From: PKWO01 sp036384915
GTDB lineage: Bacteria > Pseudomonadota > Gammaproteobacteria > Burkholderiales > Burkholderiaceae_D
Direction of reading: 5' to 3'
DNA: 64,000 nucleotides
Assembly: GCA_036384915.1 (NCBI GenBank)
Contig: DASVLJ010000019.1
Location: forward strand, 62,001 to 126,000
Shown here: piece after piece, positions 33,668 through 42,636 of the stretch
Layout of the letters: each line of letters begins with the position of its first letter
Numbering within the stretch: the stretch's first letter is position 1
The notes under the pieces: generated by a model
What the model was told of the DNA's origin: nothing
What the model saw: the letters and a program-made list of their open reading frames with translations, nothing else
Database searches by the model: none
Made by a program: the position numbers and the translations under genes

Positions 33668-34051
33668 ATGCAAGCCATCACTTGGGCGCCGGAACTGGCG
33701 ACCGGATTTGCGGACATCGACGAACTGCATCAAGCCATGATCGAGGCCATGAAGAGAGTCAGCCAAAGCCCGGACGCACAGTTCGAACCGGCCTTTCGCG
33801 ACTTCATCGCCAGCGTGGAGAATGACTTCCGTAGCGAAGAAACCGTGATGGAAATGGTTCCCTATGCGGACGCGCGAACCCATTGCGAACAGCACGCGCG
33901 CGTCTTGTCGGCTATGCACCACACATTGAGCAAGGTCATGCAAGGCGACGTGGCAAGCGGCCGGCATGCGCTCGAACTCCTGTTTCAATGGTTGACGGTG
34001 CACATTGAGACCTTTGATCGAGGTCTGGCATTGGCTTGCGCCGCGGCCTGA
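33668..34051 (+). CDS. Bacteriohemerythrin-like oxygen-binding protein
   Basis: This 127-residue single-domain protein has the bacteriohemerythrin ligand series: GFADIDELHQAMIEAM near the N-terminus, FRSEETVMEM, HCEQHARVLSAMHH and HIETFD near the C-terminus. It should bind a di-iron centre. Bacteriohemerythrins can carry or buffer oxygen for respiration at low oxygen. The FNR-type box upstream fits expression in microaerobic conditions. It is separate from the HHE protein of the norB operon and does not resemble it closely. Confidence 0.87.
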   Translation: MQAITWAPELATGFADIDELHQAMIEAMKRVSQSPDAQFEPAFRDFIASVENDFRSEETVMEMVPYADARTHCEQHARVLSAMHHTLSKVMQGDVASGRHALELLFQWLTVHIETFDRGLALACAAA

Positions 34052-34357
34052 AGCATTGCGGCTGCCGCCGGCCTTCGGGAGCAACGTGCTTCATCAATTC
34101 CTTTGCCGCACCGGAACTACATTCCTTGAACCAGCCGGGATCGTAACCCGAAGCGCAGTGTCAAATCCTGTCCTGATTGGGTCTTTACCTTGATTCCGCC
34201 TGCCTTGGCCGTACCGCAGCCGGGGGTGGTGCCCACTCCGGGTGCACAGAAGGCCCCGAATACATCTCCGCCCCCAGGCGCTGGCCAGATCGCACCGGCT
34301 GCGCCGGGCAGTACGCCCGCGCCTTAGCCGGCGTAACCTTGACCGTTATGGCCCTGC
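34052..34357. other. Gene-free stretch with a proline-rich remnant
   Basis: No convincing gene lies here. On the plus strand an open frame without a credible start and ribosome-binding site runs from about 34130 to TAG at 34325-34327; its end is rich in Pro, Gly and Ala (for example NTSPPPGAGQIAPAAPG). This may be the eroded 3' end of a gene, or chance. The stretch separates the low-oxygen region from the more general genes that follow. I see no FNR box in it. Confidence 0.3.
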
Positions 34358-35128
34358 TCAACGTGCCAGCATGACATTGGCTTTTTCGGACCGCAAAAGC
34401 GAGATGAACGCATCGTTAAAGGCCGGGATGTCGTCGGGCTTGCGCGAAGAAACCAGGTTGTCGTCGCGCACCACTTCTTCATCGATCCAGGTGCTGCCTG
34501 CATTCTCGAAGTCGTCTTTCATGCTGGGCCAGCTCGTGAGTGTGCGCCGTGCGGCGATACCCGCCGAAATCAAGAGCCAGCCGCCATGGCAGATCGCCGC
34601 GATCGGTTTTTTTGCGCGATCCATTTGACGGATGAAGTCTTGCGCCTTTTCCTGTATGCGCATCGCGTCGCCATTGGCGACGCCGCCGGGCAGCAACACG
34701 CCGGCATAATCTTCCGCGCGCGCATTCCCAAGCGGCTTGTCGACCTTCACGCTCATGCCTTTTTCCAGATGCCGGTAGCCCTGCACCGTACCTTGATGAT
34801 CGGAAATCACGTCGACACGCGCACCGGCCGCTTCCAGCGCCCGCTTGGGCTCAAGCAGTTCGGACTGCTCAAAGCCGTCGGTAACGAGCACTGCCACTTT
34901 CAACCGATCCAGGGCGCGAGCCGTCTCGGTAGTGCCCTGTGCGTCCATAGGGTGATCGCCTGCGGCATCGGACATGTCGGGCGCCTTTTCGATGCGGGTG
35001 ATATTGGAAAAGGCAATCGGGTCGCTAGCGGGGAAAGACATTTCGCTGGCGCTATCGAGCGCCTGTTCTGCGGGCGAGTTGTGTCGTGGCTTTACTTTCG
35101 CGGTCTTGGTCTTGTCGGGCAGATTCAT
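34358..35128 (-). CDS. DJ-1/PfpI-family protein with N-terminal extension
   Basis: This 256-residue protein holds a DJ-1/PfpI domain (about 75-245), with the nucleophile elbow AAICHGG and the acidic residue in TDGFEQSELLEP. Proteins of this group act as glyoxalase/deglycase-like enzymes, chaperones or proteases; the exact activity is not shown. The first 65 residues form an extra segment containing SEMSFPASDPIAFS, a motif met in small stress-related bacterial proteins, here fused to the enzyme domain. ATG 35128 is chosen for its AAGGAGG Shine-Dalgarno sequence. It stands alone, 119 bp from the DUF72 gene. Confidence 0.88.
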   Translation of the reverse strand: MNLPDKTKTAKVKPRHNSPAEQALDSASEMSFPASDPIAFSNITRIEKAPDMSDAAGDHPMDAQGTTETARALDRLKVAVLVTDGFEQSELLEPKRALEAAGARVDVISDHQGTVQGYRHLEKGMSVKVDKPLGNARAEDYAGVLLPGGVANGDAMRIQEKAQDFIRQMDRAKKPIAAICHGGWLLISAGIAARRTLTSWPSMKDDFENAGSTWIDEEVVRDDNLVSSRKPDDIPAFNDAFISLLRSEKANVMLAR

Positions 35129-35247
35129 AGCATGGCCTCCTTGCAAGTCGGAAAACGATGCCGCACCCGCAACGTATCAAGAGTGCGGCCTTACATTTCC
35201 GACATCGGCCGGATGCCATGGTTCAGCCTTTTCAAAACGGAATAAAC

Positions 35248-36054
35248 TTATTTAGCAGGATCAACGCGCTTGATCAATTCCATCGCCGCGGCCGGGTTGC
35301 GCTCCTTGAAGCCGCTGATCACGTAGAGAAACACATCCCTCCCCTTGCCTGCCTTGCCTTCCGGCGCAATCTCGTCGAGCCCGGAGGGTTCACCCTGCTG
35401 CCAGGCCAAGGCGCGCTTGGCCCAGGTATCGAGCGACTTCTTCGAATAGCCGTTCGCCTCGCTTTCGACCGTACCCATGATGCGTGCATAGACGAAGGGC
35501 GCGGTAAGGTCGTTGATCTGCGGATATTCGGCATCGGCCCCGACGATCACGGCCACACCGTATTCGCGCGCCATGGCAATGAATTCCGCGCACTGAAAAC
35601 TTTCGTGCCGCACTTCGATCGCGTGGCGCAGCTTGCGCCCTTCCAGCGACGTCGGCAGCAACTTCAGGAAGGCTTCGAAATCTTCCGCATCGAATTTCTT
35701 GGTCGGCATGAATTGCCAATTGATCGGGCCGAGCTTGTCCTTCAGCATGAGGATGCCGCTCGTAAGAAAACCTTCGACGGAATTACCCGCTTCGGCCAGC
35801 ACGCGCCGGTTGGTGGCGAAGCGCGGCCCCTTCAAGGAAAAAACGAAGTCCTCCGGCGTTTCATCGTGCCACTTAGCGAAGGTTTCGGGCTTTTGCGATC
35901 CGTAATAAGTGCCGTTGACTTCGATCGAACTGAGCTTGCTGCTGGCATATTCGAGTTCACGCTTCTGCGCCAGCTTTTCCGGGTAAAAGGTGCCGCGCCA
36001 CGGTTCGTAAGTCCAGCCGCCTATCCCGATACGAATGTGGTTTTTTGTCCCCAT
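35248..36054 (-). CDS. DUF72 (YecE-like) TIM-barrel protein
   Basis: This 268-residue protein is recognised by IRIGIGGWTYEPWRGTFYP at the start, YASSKLSSIEVNGTYYG, FVFSLKGPRFATNRR and AIEVRHESF, all typical of the DUF72 family. The structure is a TIM barrel, and the function is unknown. Arginine- and aspartate-rich loops suggest binding of an anionic ligand. It appears to be monocistronic; the next gene starts more than 1.2 kb upstream on the same strand with its stop 55 bases away. Confidence 0.9.
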   Translation of the reverse strand: MGTKNHIRIGIGGWTYEPWRGTFYPEKLAQKRELEYASSKLSSIEVNGTYYGSQKPETFAKWHDETPEDFVFSLKGPRFATNRRVLAEAGNSVEGFLTSGILMLKDKLGPINWQFMPTKKFDAEDFEAFLKLLPTSLEGRKLRHAIEVRHESFQCAEFIAMAREYGVAVIVGADAEYPQINDLTAPFVYARIMGTVESEANGYSKKSLDTWAKRALAWQQGEPSGLDEIAPEGKAGKGRDVFLYVISGFKERNPAAAMELIKRVDPAK

Positions 36055-36109
36055 GACGTCTCCAGTGGATCGATAGGAGCATCAATATACAACCTCTCAG
36101 GAAAACTTG

Positions 36110-37375
36110 TCAGAAGTAGTAAGTCGCCACGGTCTGCCAACTGGTTCGACCGGGCAAGGCACCGAAATCGCTCCAGGCTTTGCCGCCATAACGCTGCCAT
36201 TGCAAAGCCATATCCACATGTTCCCAGTGATAGCGCACTTCGATCCAGGACAAGCGGCTCTGGTCGGTCAAGTCCTGCCGTACCAGCGCCGTCAAGTCGA
36301 GATGGGCAATGCCGGCATCTTGCCAGCTCGCATAAGCGAATAGCGCCTCCTTGGTCGGCAAGTCCTGTGCCGCCTGCGCATAGTCGCGATATTGGAGATA
36401 AGCCGGCTGCCCGCGTAGCGGCAACGCGTTCCAGCCCGCCTTGTCCAGCGCCGCGCCATCGTATTCCGCTTCCAGCGTCACCGAAATCTTGTTGTCGGTG
36501 GAATAGGTCAAGCCGGCAGCCAGCCGATTGCGGAACACTTCGCGTTCCGGCCCACCCAGCGCGTGGGCATATGCAGAAGCGCTACGCCCGCCCGACCATT
36601 CGACGAAAGCCACCGTGGCGTCACCGAACAGGCGCGTCAGGTCCAGCCCCATCTGCGGCGACCTGCCCTGCTCGCCGTAGAGCAACACCTGCGGATTGAA
36701 GGTATCGGAAAACTGCTGGCTTGCCACCAGCAGGTAGCGGTTGACGCGATTGGTTGCGCCGAAATCGACATTGAACGGCCCGCTGCCGGGTTCCGATTCG
36801 AGCTTGGGGGAAAACATGGCCGTCAGCGAACCGCCCTGCCACAATGTTTGCCCCCGCAACATGACCGAGCCGAGCCGATTGTTGCGCAAGCTCGACGGGT
36901 CGACCGATACGATCGAGCGTACCGCGCCATCGCGAAAATAGTCCGTAGGGTTATAGCCCGTTGCCACGCCGTAGCGCGTATTGATGCGCCCGGCATCGAC
37001 GATCTCGTCAGACGAAATATGCCAACTCAGGTATAGCTCCTTGAGCGTGTTGATCTTGGCCTGATCCGGTGCCTGCCCTTGCCAATCCCAATCGAGCCGG
37101 TCGGCAAATACCAGGCGCCAGCCGGGCTTCAAGGTCTTGTCGAGCGCCGCGTCGACCGAGAGCCGGCCGTTTTCATACGCAGGCAAGCCGTAGCGCTGCT
37201 GCGTGCCGCCATAGGCAGCCTCGACGAAAATACGCCAATCCGCGGCTTGCCGGACTTCGGCCGGTGCCTGGTCCGCCACCTTCAATGCACCGAGCTCGTC
37301 GTCGGCCGCCTGTGTTGCCTGCGCTGCCTGCGCCGACGCAGGCAAGAGCAAGGCCAAAATCAGGAAGCGCTTCAT
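36110..37375 (-). CDS. Predicted outer-membrane beta-barrel protein of an ABC/LolA-fold system
   Basis: This 421-residue protein has a signal peptide (about 1-20) and many alternating aromatic strands (for example RLVFADRLDWDWQG and LSWIEVRYHWEHVDMALQW), ending in YYF, the usual C-terminal aromatic of outer-membrane barrels. It resembles DUF1302-type barrels but I cannot fix the family. It overlaps the LolA-fold gene (37372-37375) and is the fourth gene of ATPase, permease, LolA-like protein, barrel. A trans-envelope transport or insertion role for a lipid or lipoprotein is inferred from this layout. Confidence 0.75.
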   Translation of the reverse strand: MKRFLILALLLPASAQAAQATQAADDELGALKVADQAPAEVRQAADWRIFVEAAYGGTQQRYGLPAYENGRLSVDAALDKTLKPGWRLVFADRLDWDWQGQAPDQAKINTLKELYLSWHISSDEIVDAGRINTRYGVATGYNPTDYFRDGAVRSIVSVDPSSLRNNRLGSVMLRGQTLWQGGSLTAMFSPKLESEPGSGPFNVDFGATNRVNRYLLVASQQFSDTFNPQVLLYGEQGRSPQMGLDLTRLFGDATVAFVEWSGGRSASAYAHALGGPEREVFRNRLAAGLTYSTDNKISVTLEAEYDGAALDKAGWNALPLRGQPAYLQYRDYAQAAQDLPTKEALFAYASWQDAGIAHLDLTALVRQDLTDQSRLSWIEVRYHWEHVDMALQWQRYGGKAWSDFGALPGRTSWQTVATYYF

Positions 37376-38139
37376 TCTGGCTTGAACCTCGCCAGATAAT
37401 CACGCTGCATCCAGGTGTCGGGAATATCGCGCCAGGCGTAGTCGCTAAAGTGCATCACCGTCACCCATTTGGGATCCAGGCCGTCGATGATCACGGTTTC
37501 GGTCGGACGCACCACGCCAAGCTGCGTTTCGAAGCGGCGGTAATAGGCCGTCTTCAGCAAGCGATTGCTTTCGGTATAAAAACGCGACTTGACCGGGCGG
37601 CTGTTGCCGGTGTCGATCCACATTTCGATATGGTGGTAGGTCACGTCCGGAGAAGTCGCCGCCAGCGCCAGCTTATAGCAATGGCGCGCTTGCCGGTCGC
37701 CATCGGTCACGTCTTCCTCGCCCAGCAATTGCGCGTTGTAATCCTTGGCCAGATTGACGGTGACCACGTCGCCATTGGCAGCCTGACCCAGCAGGCGCTG
37801 CTGCGGCGAAATGCGGATGCTGGCCTTGGAAGACGGATCGTAAAACCATAAATCATTGCCGGCCTTGAGCATCAACTTGTTGGCATCGCGCGCTGGCGCC
37901 ACGAAGCGAATCAGGTTCTGGTACTGGCCGCCGCTCTTCTCCGACTTGGCGTAGACGATCAAGGTGTTGCCGTCAGTCTGCTTGCCGTCGCGGAATTCGG
38001 TCAGCGTGTTGGTCAGCGAGAACGGCTTGTCGGGATTGCGCACGGCATCGCTGGCGGCGAGGATTTCCTGCGCCGAAGGCGCGGCATGCGCGAGGCCGCA
38101 GGCAAACAGCACGGTAAAAGCGAAAAATGTTTTACGCAT
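37372..38139 (-). CDS. LolA/LolB-fold periplasmic protein (outer membrane lipoprotein-sorting protein family)
   Basis: This 255-residue protein has a signal peptide (about 1-20) and a beta-rich domain with DKPFSLTNTLTEFRDGKQ, DLWFYDPSSKASIRISPQQR and KPVKSRFYTESNRLL-like phrases, typical of the LolA-related 'outer membrane lipoprotein-sorting' family. Such half-barrels shield acyl chains in the periplasm. It overlaps the barrel gene and lies nine bases after the permease stop. It probably shuttles a hydrophobic cargo from the ABC transporter to the outer-membrane barrel. Confidence 0.85.
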   Translation of the reverse strand: MRKTFFAFTVLFACGLAHAAPSAQEILAASDAVRNPDKPFSLTNTLTEFRDGKQTDGNTLIVYAKSEKSGGQYQNLIRFVAPARDANKLMLKAGNDLWFYDPSSKASIRISPQQRLLGQAANGDVVTVNLAKDYNAQLLGEEDVTDGDRQARHCYKLALAATSPDVTYHHIEMWIDTGNSRPVKSRFYTESNRLLKTAYYRRFETQLGVVRPTETVIIDGLDPKWVTVMHFSDYAWRDIPDTWMQRDYLARFKPE

Positions 38140-38148
38140 GGCGCCCCC

Positions 38149-39543
38149 TTAAACATGACGCAGCGCGTCGACGATATTCATCTTGGCTGCCCGTGCGGCC
38201 GGCAAAAAGGCCGACAGCATCGCCACCACGATCAGGCCGACCGCGGTGCCGGTGATCAACCGCGTTTCGCCCCACACCCGCACCGTCAAGGGCACGGGCT
38301 CGACGCGTCCGGGCGGCAGCCAGGTCAAGCCGGCGTGATTGATCGCGTAGGCGATACCGAGCGCGATCAGGACACCGAGCGCCGCCCCTATCACGCCGAG
38401 CAGCAAGCCCTCGCAGATGAACAGGCGCCGTATCCCGTTGCGGCGCAGGCCGATGGCACGCAGCGTACCGATTTCCACCGTGCGCTCAACCACCGCCATG
38501 CTCATGGTATTGCCTACCGTGAACAACACGATGGCGCCGATCAAGACCGCGATGAAGCTGAACAAGGCGGCGAACATACCGATGCTCTGGCCGTAGAACG
38601 GATTCAAAGTGGTGAATTCCTGGATTTCCAGCGGCTGATCCTTGAAGGTCGTGGCAAGCAGTTGCTCCAACCGGGCGCGCGCCGCCGGCATCTGGCTCGT
38701 GTGCTGCAATTGCAGCACGATGGCCGTCACCTGCGGCGCCGCCCCGCCATAGACCAGGCGCTGCGCCTGCCCAAGATGCATACCAATGAAGAGGTCGTCG
38801 AATTCTTTCACCCCCTGGTCTTCCGCCTTGACGACGTTCAGGCTGGCGACGTTGGGTGCCCCGTGCGCGTTGGCGGCCAGCATTTCAATGCGTGTGCCGC
38901 CGGCTTTGGCATCGAGCGGCGTCTCTTGCGCGGAAAGCGCGGCAATGTCGTCCGGCGCGGCCTTGCCTGCCTCTTCCGATTTGAGGATGGGTGCATTCTG
39001 GCAATCCTTGACTTGCAGCGGCGCGCACAATTGCAGCACGCGCGCCACGCCGTTGCCGATCACGACCGAGTCTTCCGAGGTGCCCGTCAAGGGTCCTTCG
39101 CCGTTACCGCGGCGCGGAAACTGGTAATCGTTCCATTTGCGCATCACGTTCTGGTTTTCGACCACCACGCCGGTACCGAGCACGGTGCGCGACACGCCGG
39201 CGGAGAAGTTGCCCGCGATGCCGCCCAGTTGCAGCGTCGGCGTGACCACGGTCAGCATGGGTGCCAGTTCCGGATCGGCCTTGATGGTCGCAATGATCTT
39301 GTCGTAGCCGGCGATGCCATAGGCTGTCGGATTGCCGCTGCCGTACAGGAAGTAATCCTTGTGCTGGATCTGCAAGTGGCCGCTGCGCTGCACGTAGCCG
39401 GTTTGCAAGCCGTAGGTGATATCGCGGCTGTAGCCGCCGAAGACCAGGATGGCCCCGGCGCCCACGATCATGGCCAGCAGGGTGGTCAGCGAGCGGCGGC
39501 GGTTGCGCAAAAGGTTGCGCAGCGCGAGGGATAGCGTCCTCAT
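38149..39543 (-). CDS. ABC transporter permease, LolC/MacB-like (FtsX domain)
   Basis: This 464-residue permease has an N-terminal membrane helix (about 17-40), a large periplasmic domain (about 45-305) and three C-terminal helices (about 310-450) with GNTMSMAVVERTVEIGTLRAIGL before the second helix pair, as in FtsX-domain proteins. The tail AAKMNIVDALRHV is typical. Its ATG overlaps the ATPase stop (39540-39543). With the ATPase it resembles LolCDE/MacB-type machines that extract membrane-embedded cargo rather than pumping soluble solutes. Confidence 0.92.
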   Translation of the reverse strand: MRTLSLALRNLLRNRRRSLTTLLAMIVGAGAILVFGGYSRDITYGLQTGYVQRSGHLQIQHKDYFLYGSGNPTAYGIAGYDKIIATIKADPELAPMLTVVTPTLQLGGIAGNFSAGVSRTVLGTGVVVENQNVMRKWNDYQFPRRGNGEGPLTGTSEDSVVIGNGVARVLQLCAPLQVKDCQNAPILKSEEAGKAAPDDIAALSAQETPLDAKAGGTRIEMLAANAHGAPNVASLNVVKAEDQGVKEFDDLFIGMHLGQAQRLVYGGAAPQVTAIVLQLQHTSQMPAARARLEQLLATTFKDQPLEIQEFTTLNPFYGQSIGMFAALFSFIAVLIGAIVLFTVGNTMSMAVVERTVEIGTLRAIGLRRNGIRRLFICEGLLLGVIGAALGVLIALGIAYAINHAGLTWLPPGRVEPVPLTVRVWGETRLITGTAVGLIVVAMLSAFLPAARAAKMNIVDALRHV

Positions 39544-40262
39544 TGTGCTGCCTCCAGTGCCACGGGTTGGTCATGCCGTTCGATCGATGTAATGCGACCG
39601 TCGCGGATATGGACCGCATCGTCGGCCTCGGCCAGCACCTGCGGATCGTGCGAGGAAAACACGAACGAGACATGGTGTTCGCGCTGCATCTTGCGCATCA
39701 GCGCAATGATGGCCGCCCCCGTATGGCTGTCGAGGTTGGCGGTCGGCTCGTCGGCCAGCACCAGTTGCGGTTCGATCGCGAGGGCGCGCGCAATCGCGAC
39801 GCGCTGGCGCTGCCCGCCGGACAATTGCGCCGGCCGGTTTTGCACACGATCAGACAAGCCTACCCCGTCGAGCAAGGCACGCACGCGCTCCCTGCGTTTG
39901 GCCGCCGGCACCTGGGCCAGCAACAAGGGATATTCGACGTTCTCATAGGCCGTCAACACGGGCAAGAGATTGAAGTTCTGGAAGATGAAGCCGAGGTGGC
40001 GCGCGCGGAAGTCCGACAGGGCATCGTCGCTCATGGCTTGCACGCGCGCGCCGGCCACGGTCAACTCACCGCTGTCGGGCCGGTCTATGCAGCCGATCAG
40101 GTTCAATAGCGTGGTCTTGCCGCTGCCGGAAGCGCCGGCGATGACGGTAAAACGGCCGGGCCGGATTTCAAGATTGATGTCGGTCAAAGCCGGCACGTCG
40201 ACGGCGCCAAGGCGGTATGTTTTGCCGACGTTTTTCAGGATGACGGATTGCTGTGTATGCAT
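39540..40262 (-). CDS. ABC transporter ATP-binding protein, LolD/MacB type
   Basis: This 240-residue ATPase contains Walker A GASGSGKTTLLNLIG, Q-loop FIFQNFNLLPVL, signature LSGGQRQRVAIARAL, Walker B LVLADEPTANLD and H-loop SSHDPQVL. ATG 40262 has GGGAG upstream. It is the first gene of the four-gene envelope system (ATPase, permease, LolA-fold protein, barrel). It lies 135 bp from the GNAT gene stop, and no FNR box is seen upstream. Confidence 0.93.
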   Translation of the reverse strand: MHTQQSVILKNVGKTYRLGAVDVPALTDINLEIRPGRFTVIAGASGSGKTTLLNLIGCIDRPDSGELTVAGARVQAMSDDALSDFRARHLGFIFQNFNLLPVLTAYENVEYPLLLAQVPAAKRRERVRALLDGVGLSDRVQNRPAQLSGGQRQRVAIARALAIEPQLVLADEPTANLDSHTGAAIIALMRKMQREHHVSFVFSSHDPQVLAEADDAVHIRDGRITSIERHDQPVALEAAQ

Positions 40263-40396
40263 GAATGACTCCCGAGTTGAGTATGGGAGCATCCTAACGG
40301 CAGCGATAGCCATACTGGCAAGCTTGCGACGAAGCGACCGCCTTGGCGATAAAGCGAGGGAAAATCGGAGTGAATCAAAGGTTTCCCCGGAGGAAA

Positions 40397-41407
40397 TTAA
40401 AGTGTCTTCTCGAAGCAGGCGGCCAGCGTATTGCCGACATACCGGCCGAAATTCTCGCGCCGCCGGTAGCCGTGCTTTTCATAAAACCGCACCGCCCGGG
40501 CATTGACGAGTCGCGTTTCAAGCCACAGCTCCCGGTAACCGAACCGGCGTGCCTCGCCTTCCAGATAGGCCAACACGGCGCTGCCGACGTCGGCGTGACC
40601 GGGACGAGCCAGCATGCGCTTGAGCTCGGCCACGCCGTCCTGCAGGGGACGGATGGCGCCGCAGCCGACGGCCATGCCCATGCGGTCGCGTGCGACGGCA
40701 AAACACGCCCGGTCGCCCTGCACGTCGGCCAGATCGAAGGAGGCGCGGCCGTTGTCACCAGTGATGAGCGCCAGCGTGGCGGACAGCTCATCCAACAAGG
40801 CCGTCGCATCGGCAGACAAGGGGCTCTCCGCCGAAACCGTGACGCGGGCCAGCGGTTCCGGCAGTGGCGCCAAATGCTTGTACATATAACTCGTCGCGTC
40901 ATAGCCGCCATCGGAAGCGCGCGCAAAGCCGGGCAAGCGTCCCGCCAATTGGAAACCCAGCGTGCCGTACAGGCGCTCGCCCGCATCGCCGCTACGCGTA
41001 TCGAGCACCAGCAGGGTCTTGCCCTCTTCGCGTGCGCAAGCTTCAATCGCCAGCATCAAGGCCCGGCCGCAGCCGCGCCGGCGCATCGAGGAATGCACAA
41101 GCATCTTGCTCACCTCGGCGCGATGGCTGCCGTTGTCGAGCGCCTTGAGCAGCAACTGCACCGTGCCCATCACCACGCCATCTTCGTTACGCAGGATCAG
41201 CAAGCGGCGCGCTCCCGGTTCCCATTGCGCCAGAATGTCCTGCCAGAAGCGCCGCGCTTGTTCCAGCGTATAAGGCAGCACAAAGCCCACGCTCGCGCCA
41301 TGCTGCACGCAATCGAGCAGGACTTCGGCAAGCGCATCGAGATACTCCGCCAAGCCGGCAGCATCGATTTCAGCAATATCGTGGGAAATGAGAGGATCGG
41401 AAATCAT
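40397..41407 (-). CDS. Protein with two GNAT acetyltransferase domains
   Basis: This 336-residue protein has two GNAT domains. The first (about 5-165) has the acetyl-CoA loop SSMRRRGCGRALMLAIE and LYGTLGFQLAGRLPGF. The second (about 175-336) has a less complete version with RFYEKHGYRRRENFG near the C-terminus. Substrates are unknown. The ATG at 41407 overlaps the stop of the upstream XRE-cupin gene (ATGA), so the regulator and the acetyltransferase are co-translated. In similar pairs the regulator controls its partner. Confidence 0.88.
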   Translation of the reverse strand: MISDPLISHDIAEIDAAGLAEYLDALAEVLLDCVQHGASVGFVLPYTLEQARRFWQDILAQWEPGARRLLILRNEDGVVMGTVQLLLKALDNGSHRAEVSKMLVHSSMRRRGCGRALMLAIEACAREEGKTLLVLDTRSGDAGERLYGTLGFQLAGRLPGFARASDGGYDATSYMYKHLAPLPEPLARVTVSAESPLSADATALLDELSATLALITGDNGRASFDLADVQGDRACFAVARDRMGMAVGCGAIRPLQDGVAELKRMLARPGHADVGSAVLAYLEGEARRFGYRELWLETRLVNARAVRFYEKHGYRRRENFGRYVGNTLAACFEKTL

Positions 41408-41991
41408 GGCTCGCAGATCAAGATAAGGTAGCGGGCGGCATCCGGCCCGGGACAGGAAAAGCGCGTGGCGCCGAACAAATGAAAACGCAGGCAATCGCCG
41501 GGATGCAGCCGGTATTCGGTGCCGTCAACGGTGTAGTCGAGCACGCCTTCGAGCATCCACATATGCTGTTCCATGCCGCGCACCGGCGCTTCGTCATAAG
41601 CAATCACGGCGCCGGCCGGCAACACGCCTTCGAGCATCTCCATGCGGAAATCGCGTGAAGGCGGCGAGACGAGGCGGCGGCGAAAGCCCGTTTCCGGGTC
41701 GATCCAGACTTGCTGCGACTTGAAGGGGATCAGCCTGGCTGATTGCTGTTCCAGCTCGGCTAAGAGACGCGACATGGTCATGCCATAGGCGGAACAAAGC
41801 TTGCCCAGCAGACTGGCGGTCGGGCTGGTTTCACCCCGCTCAAGGCGCGACAGCGTGGCGCGGCTGATGCCGGTGGCTTGCGCCAGTTCGTCGAGCGACC
41901 AATTGCGCTCCGTGCGCAGCGCCGCCAGCCGTTGCGCCAAACGGATGTCCAGCACATCGACGTCTTCCGGGCTGATGATTTTATTTTCCAT
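41404..41991 (-). CDS. XRE-family regulator with C-terminal cupin domain
   Basis: This 195-residue protein has a helix-turn-helix (about 17-72; TERNWSLDELAQATGISRATLSRLERGE) and a cupin domain (about 110-190; EQHMWMLEGVLDYTVDG and HPGDCLRFHLFG) that usually binds a small molecule. ATG 41991 gives a standard N-terminus; an in-frame TTG at 42021 would add ten residues. An inverted repeat spans the start codon (41989-42015) and may be its own operator. It is coupled to the double-GNAT gene. Confidence 0.9.
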   Translation of the reverse strand: MENKIISPEDVDVLDIRLAQRLAALRTERNWSLDELAQATGISRATLSRLERGETSPTASLLGKLCSAYGMTMSRLLAELEQQSARLIPFKSQQVWIDPETGFRRRLVSPPSRDFRMEMLEGVLPAGAVIAYDEAPVRGMEQHMWMLEGVLDYTVDGTEYRLHPGDCLRFHLFGATRFSCPGPDAARYLILICEP

Positions 41992-42015
41992 ATTTGAGAA
42001 TATATCCCAAATATG
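41989..42015. promoter_or_regulatory. Inverted repeat over the start of the XRE-cupin gene
   Basis: The 11-base arms CATATTTGAGA and TCCCAAATATG (one mismatch) flank a five-base centre. The repeat includes the ATG of the XRE gene. It is a good candidate for an autoregulatory operator. No better dyad is seen nearby. Confidence 0.65.
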
Positions 42016-42057
42016 AGACAAACATCAAGCCCCGTTTTTACGCCACCGATGAAGCGG

Positions 42058-42636
42058 TCAGTTCAAGGCCTTCAGCACGTCTTCCGTCGACCGTACGCGC
42101 GACAGGCGCGGGAAGATGAATTTGAAGGCGAAGTCGTGCATTTCCTTCGATACCGTGGAGCCGCATGCGTCCTCGACGATCACCTGGTGATAACCGAGTT
42201 CGTAAGCGTCGCGCGCGGTTGACTCGACTCCGATATTGGTCGCGATGCCGCCCAGGACGATGGTCTTGACGCCGCGCCGACGCAATTGCATGTCCAGTCC
42301 CGTGCCGTAGAAGGCGCCCCATTGCTGCTTGGTGATGCAGATGTCATTGGCACCGGCTTCGAGCTCTGGCATCAGGCTGTCCCAGCCCTGCGGCATGCTA
42401 TCCGGCAGTTTCATGACGGCGTCGGCCTCGGGGCGCAAGGCCGCCGGGCCGGCGGGAAACGCGACGTTGACCAATACCACCGGTGCGCCGACCTCGCGGA
42501 AGCGCTTGGCCAGCTTCGCCGCCCTGGCTACCACGTCGGCCGCGCCGTGCGGATGCGCTCCCATTGCGGTGATGCCGTTTTGCAGGTCGATCAATACCAG
42601 TGCCGTAGCGGCAGGATCGAGAGTGATTGCGCTCAT
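42058..42636 (-). CDS. Isochorismatase-like hydrolase, YecD type
   Basis: This 192-residue protein has the isochorismatase-family fold with LVLIDLQNGI near the start (catalytic Asp), the lysine region CITKQQWGAFYGTGL, and GGIATNIGVESTARDAYELG. The position that carries the nucleophilic cysteine in cysteine-hydrolase members is glycine (TNIGVES), as in E. coli YecD. True isochorismatases also lack this cysteine, so the substrate is open. ATG 42636 has GGAG eight bases upstream. It is divergent from the secreted protein at 42819. Confidence 0.87.
   Translation of the reverse strand: MSAITLDPAATALVLIDLQNGITAMGAHPHGAADVVARAAKLAKRFREVGAPVVLVNVAFPAGPAALRPEADAVMKLPDSMPQGWDSLMPELEAGANDICITKQQWGAFYGTGLDMQLRRRGVKTIVLGGIATNIGVESTARDAYELGYHQVIVEDACGSTVSKEMHDFAFKFIFPRLSRVRSTEDVLKALN

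Noticed and set aside
34177..34374. A 65-residue plus-strand frame in the gap before the DJ-1/PfpI gene
   Set aside because: There is no ribosome-binding site, the composition is irregular, and it overlaps a different proline-rich frame. Neither can be supported as a gene.
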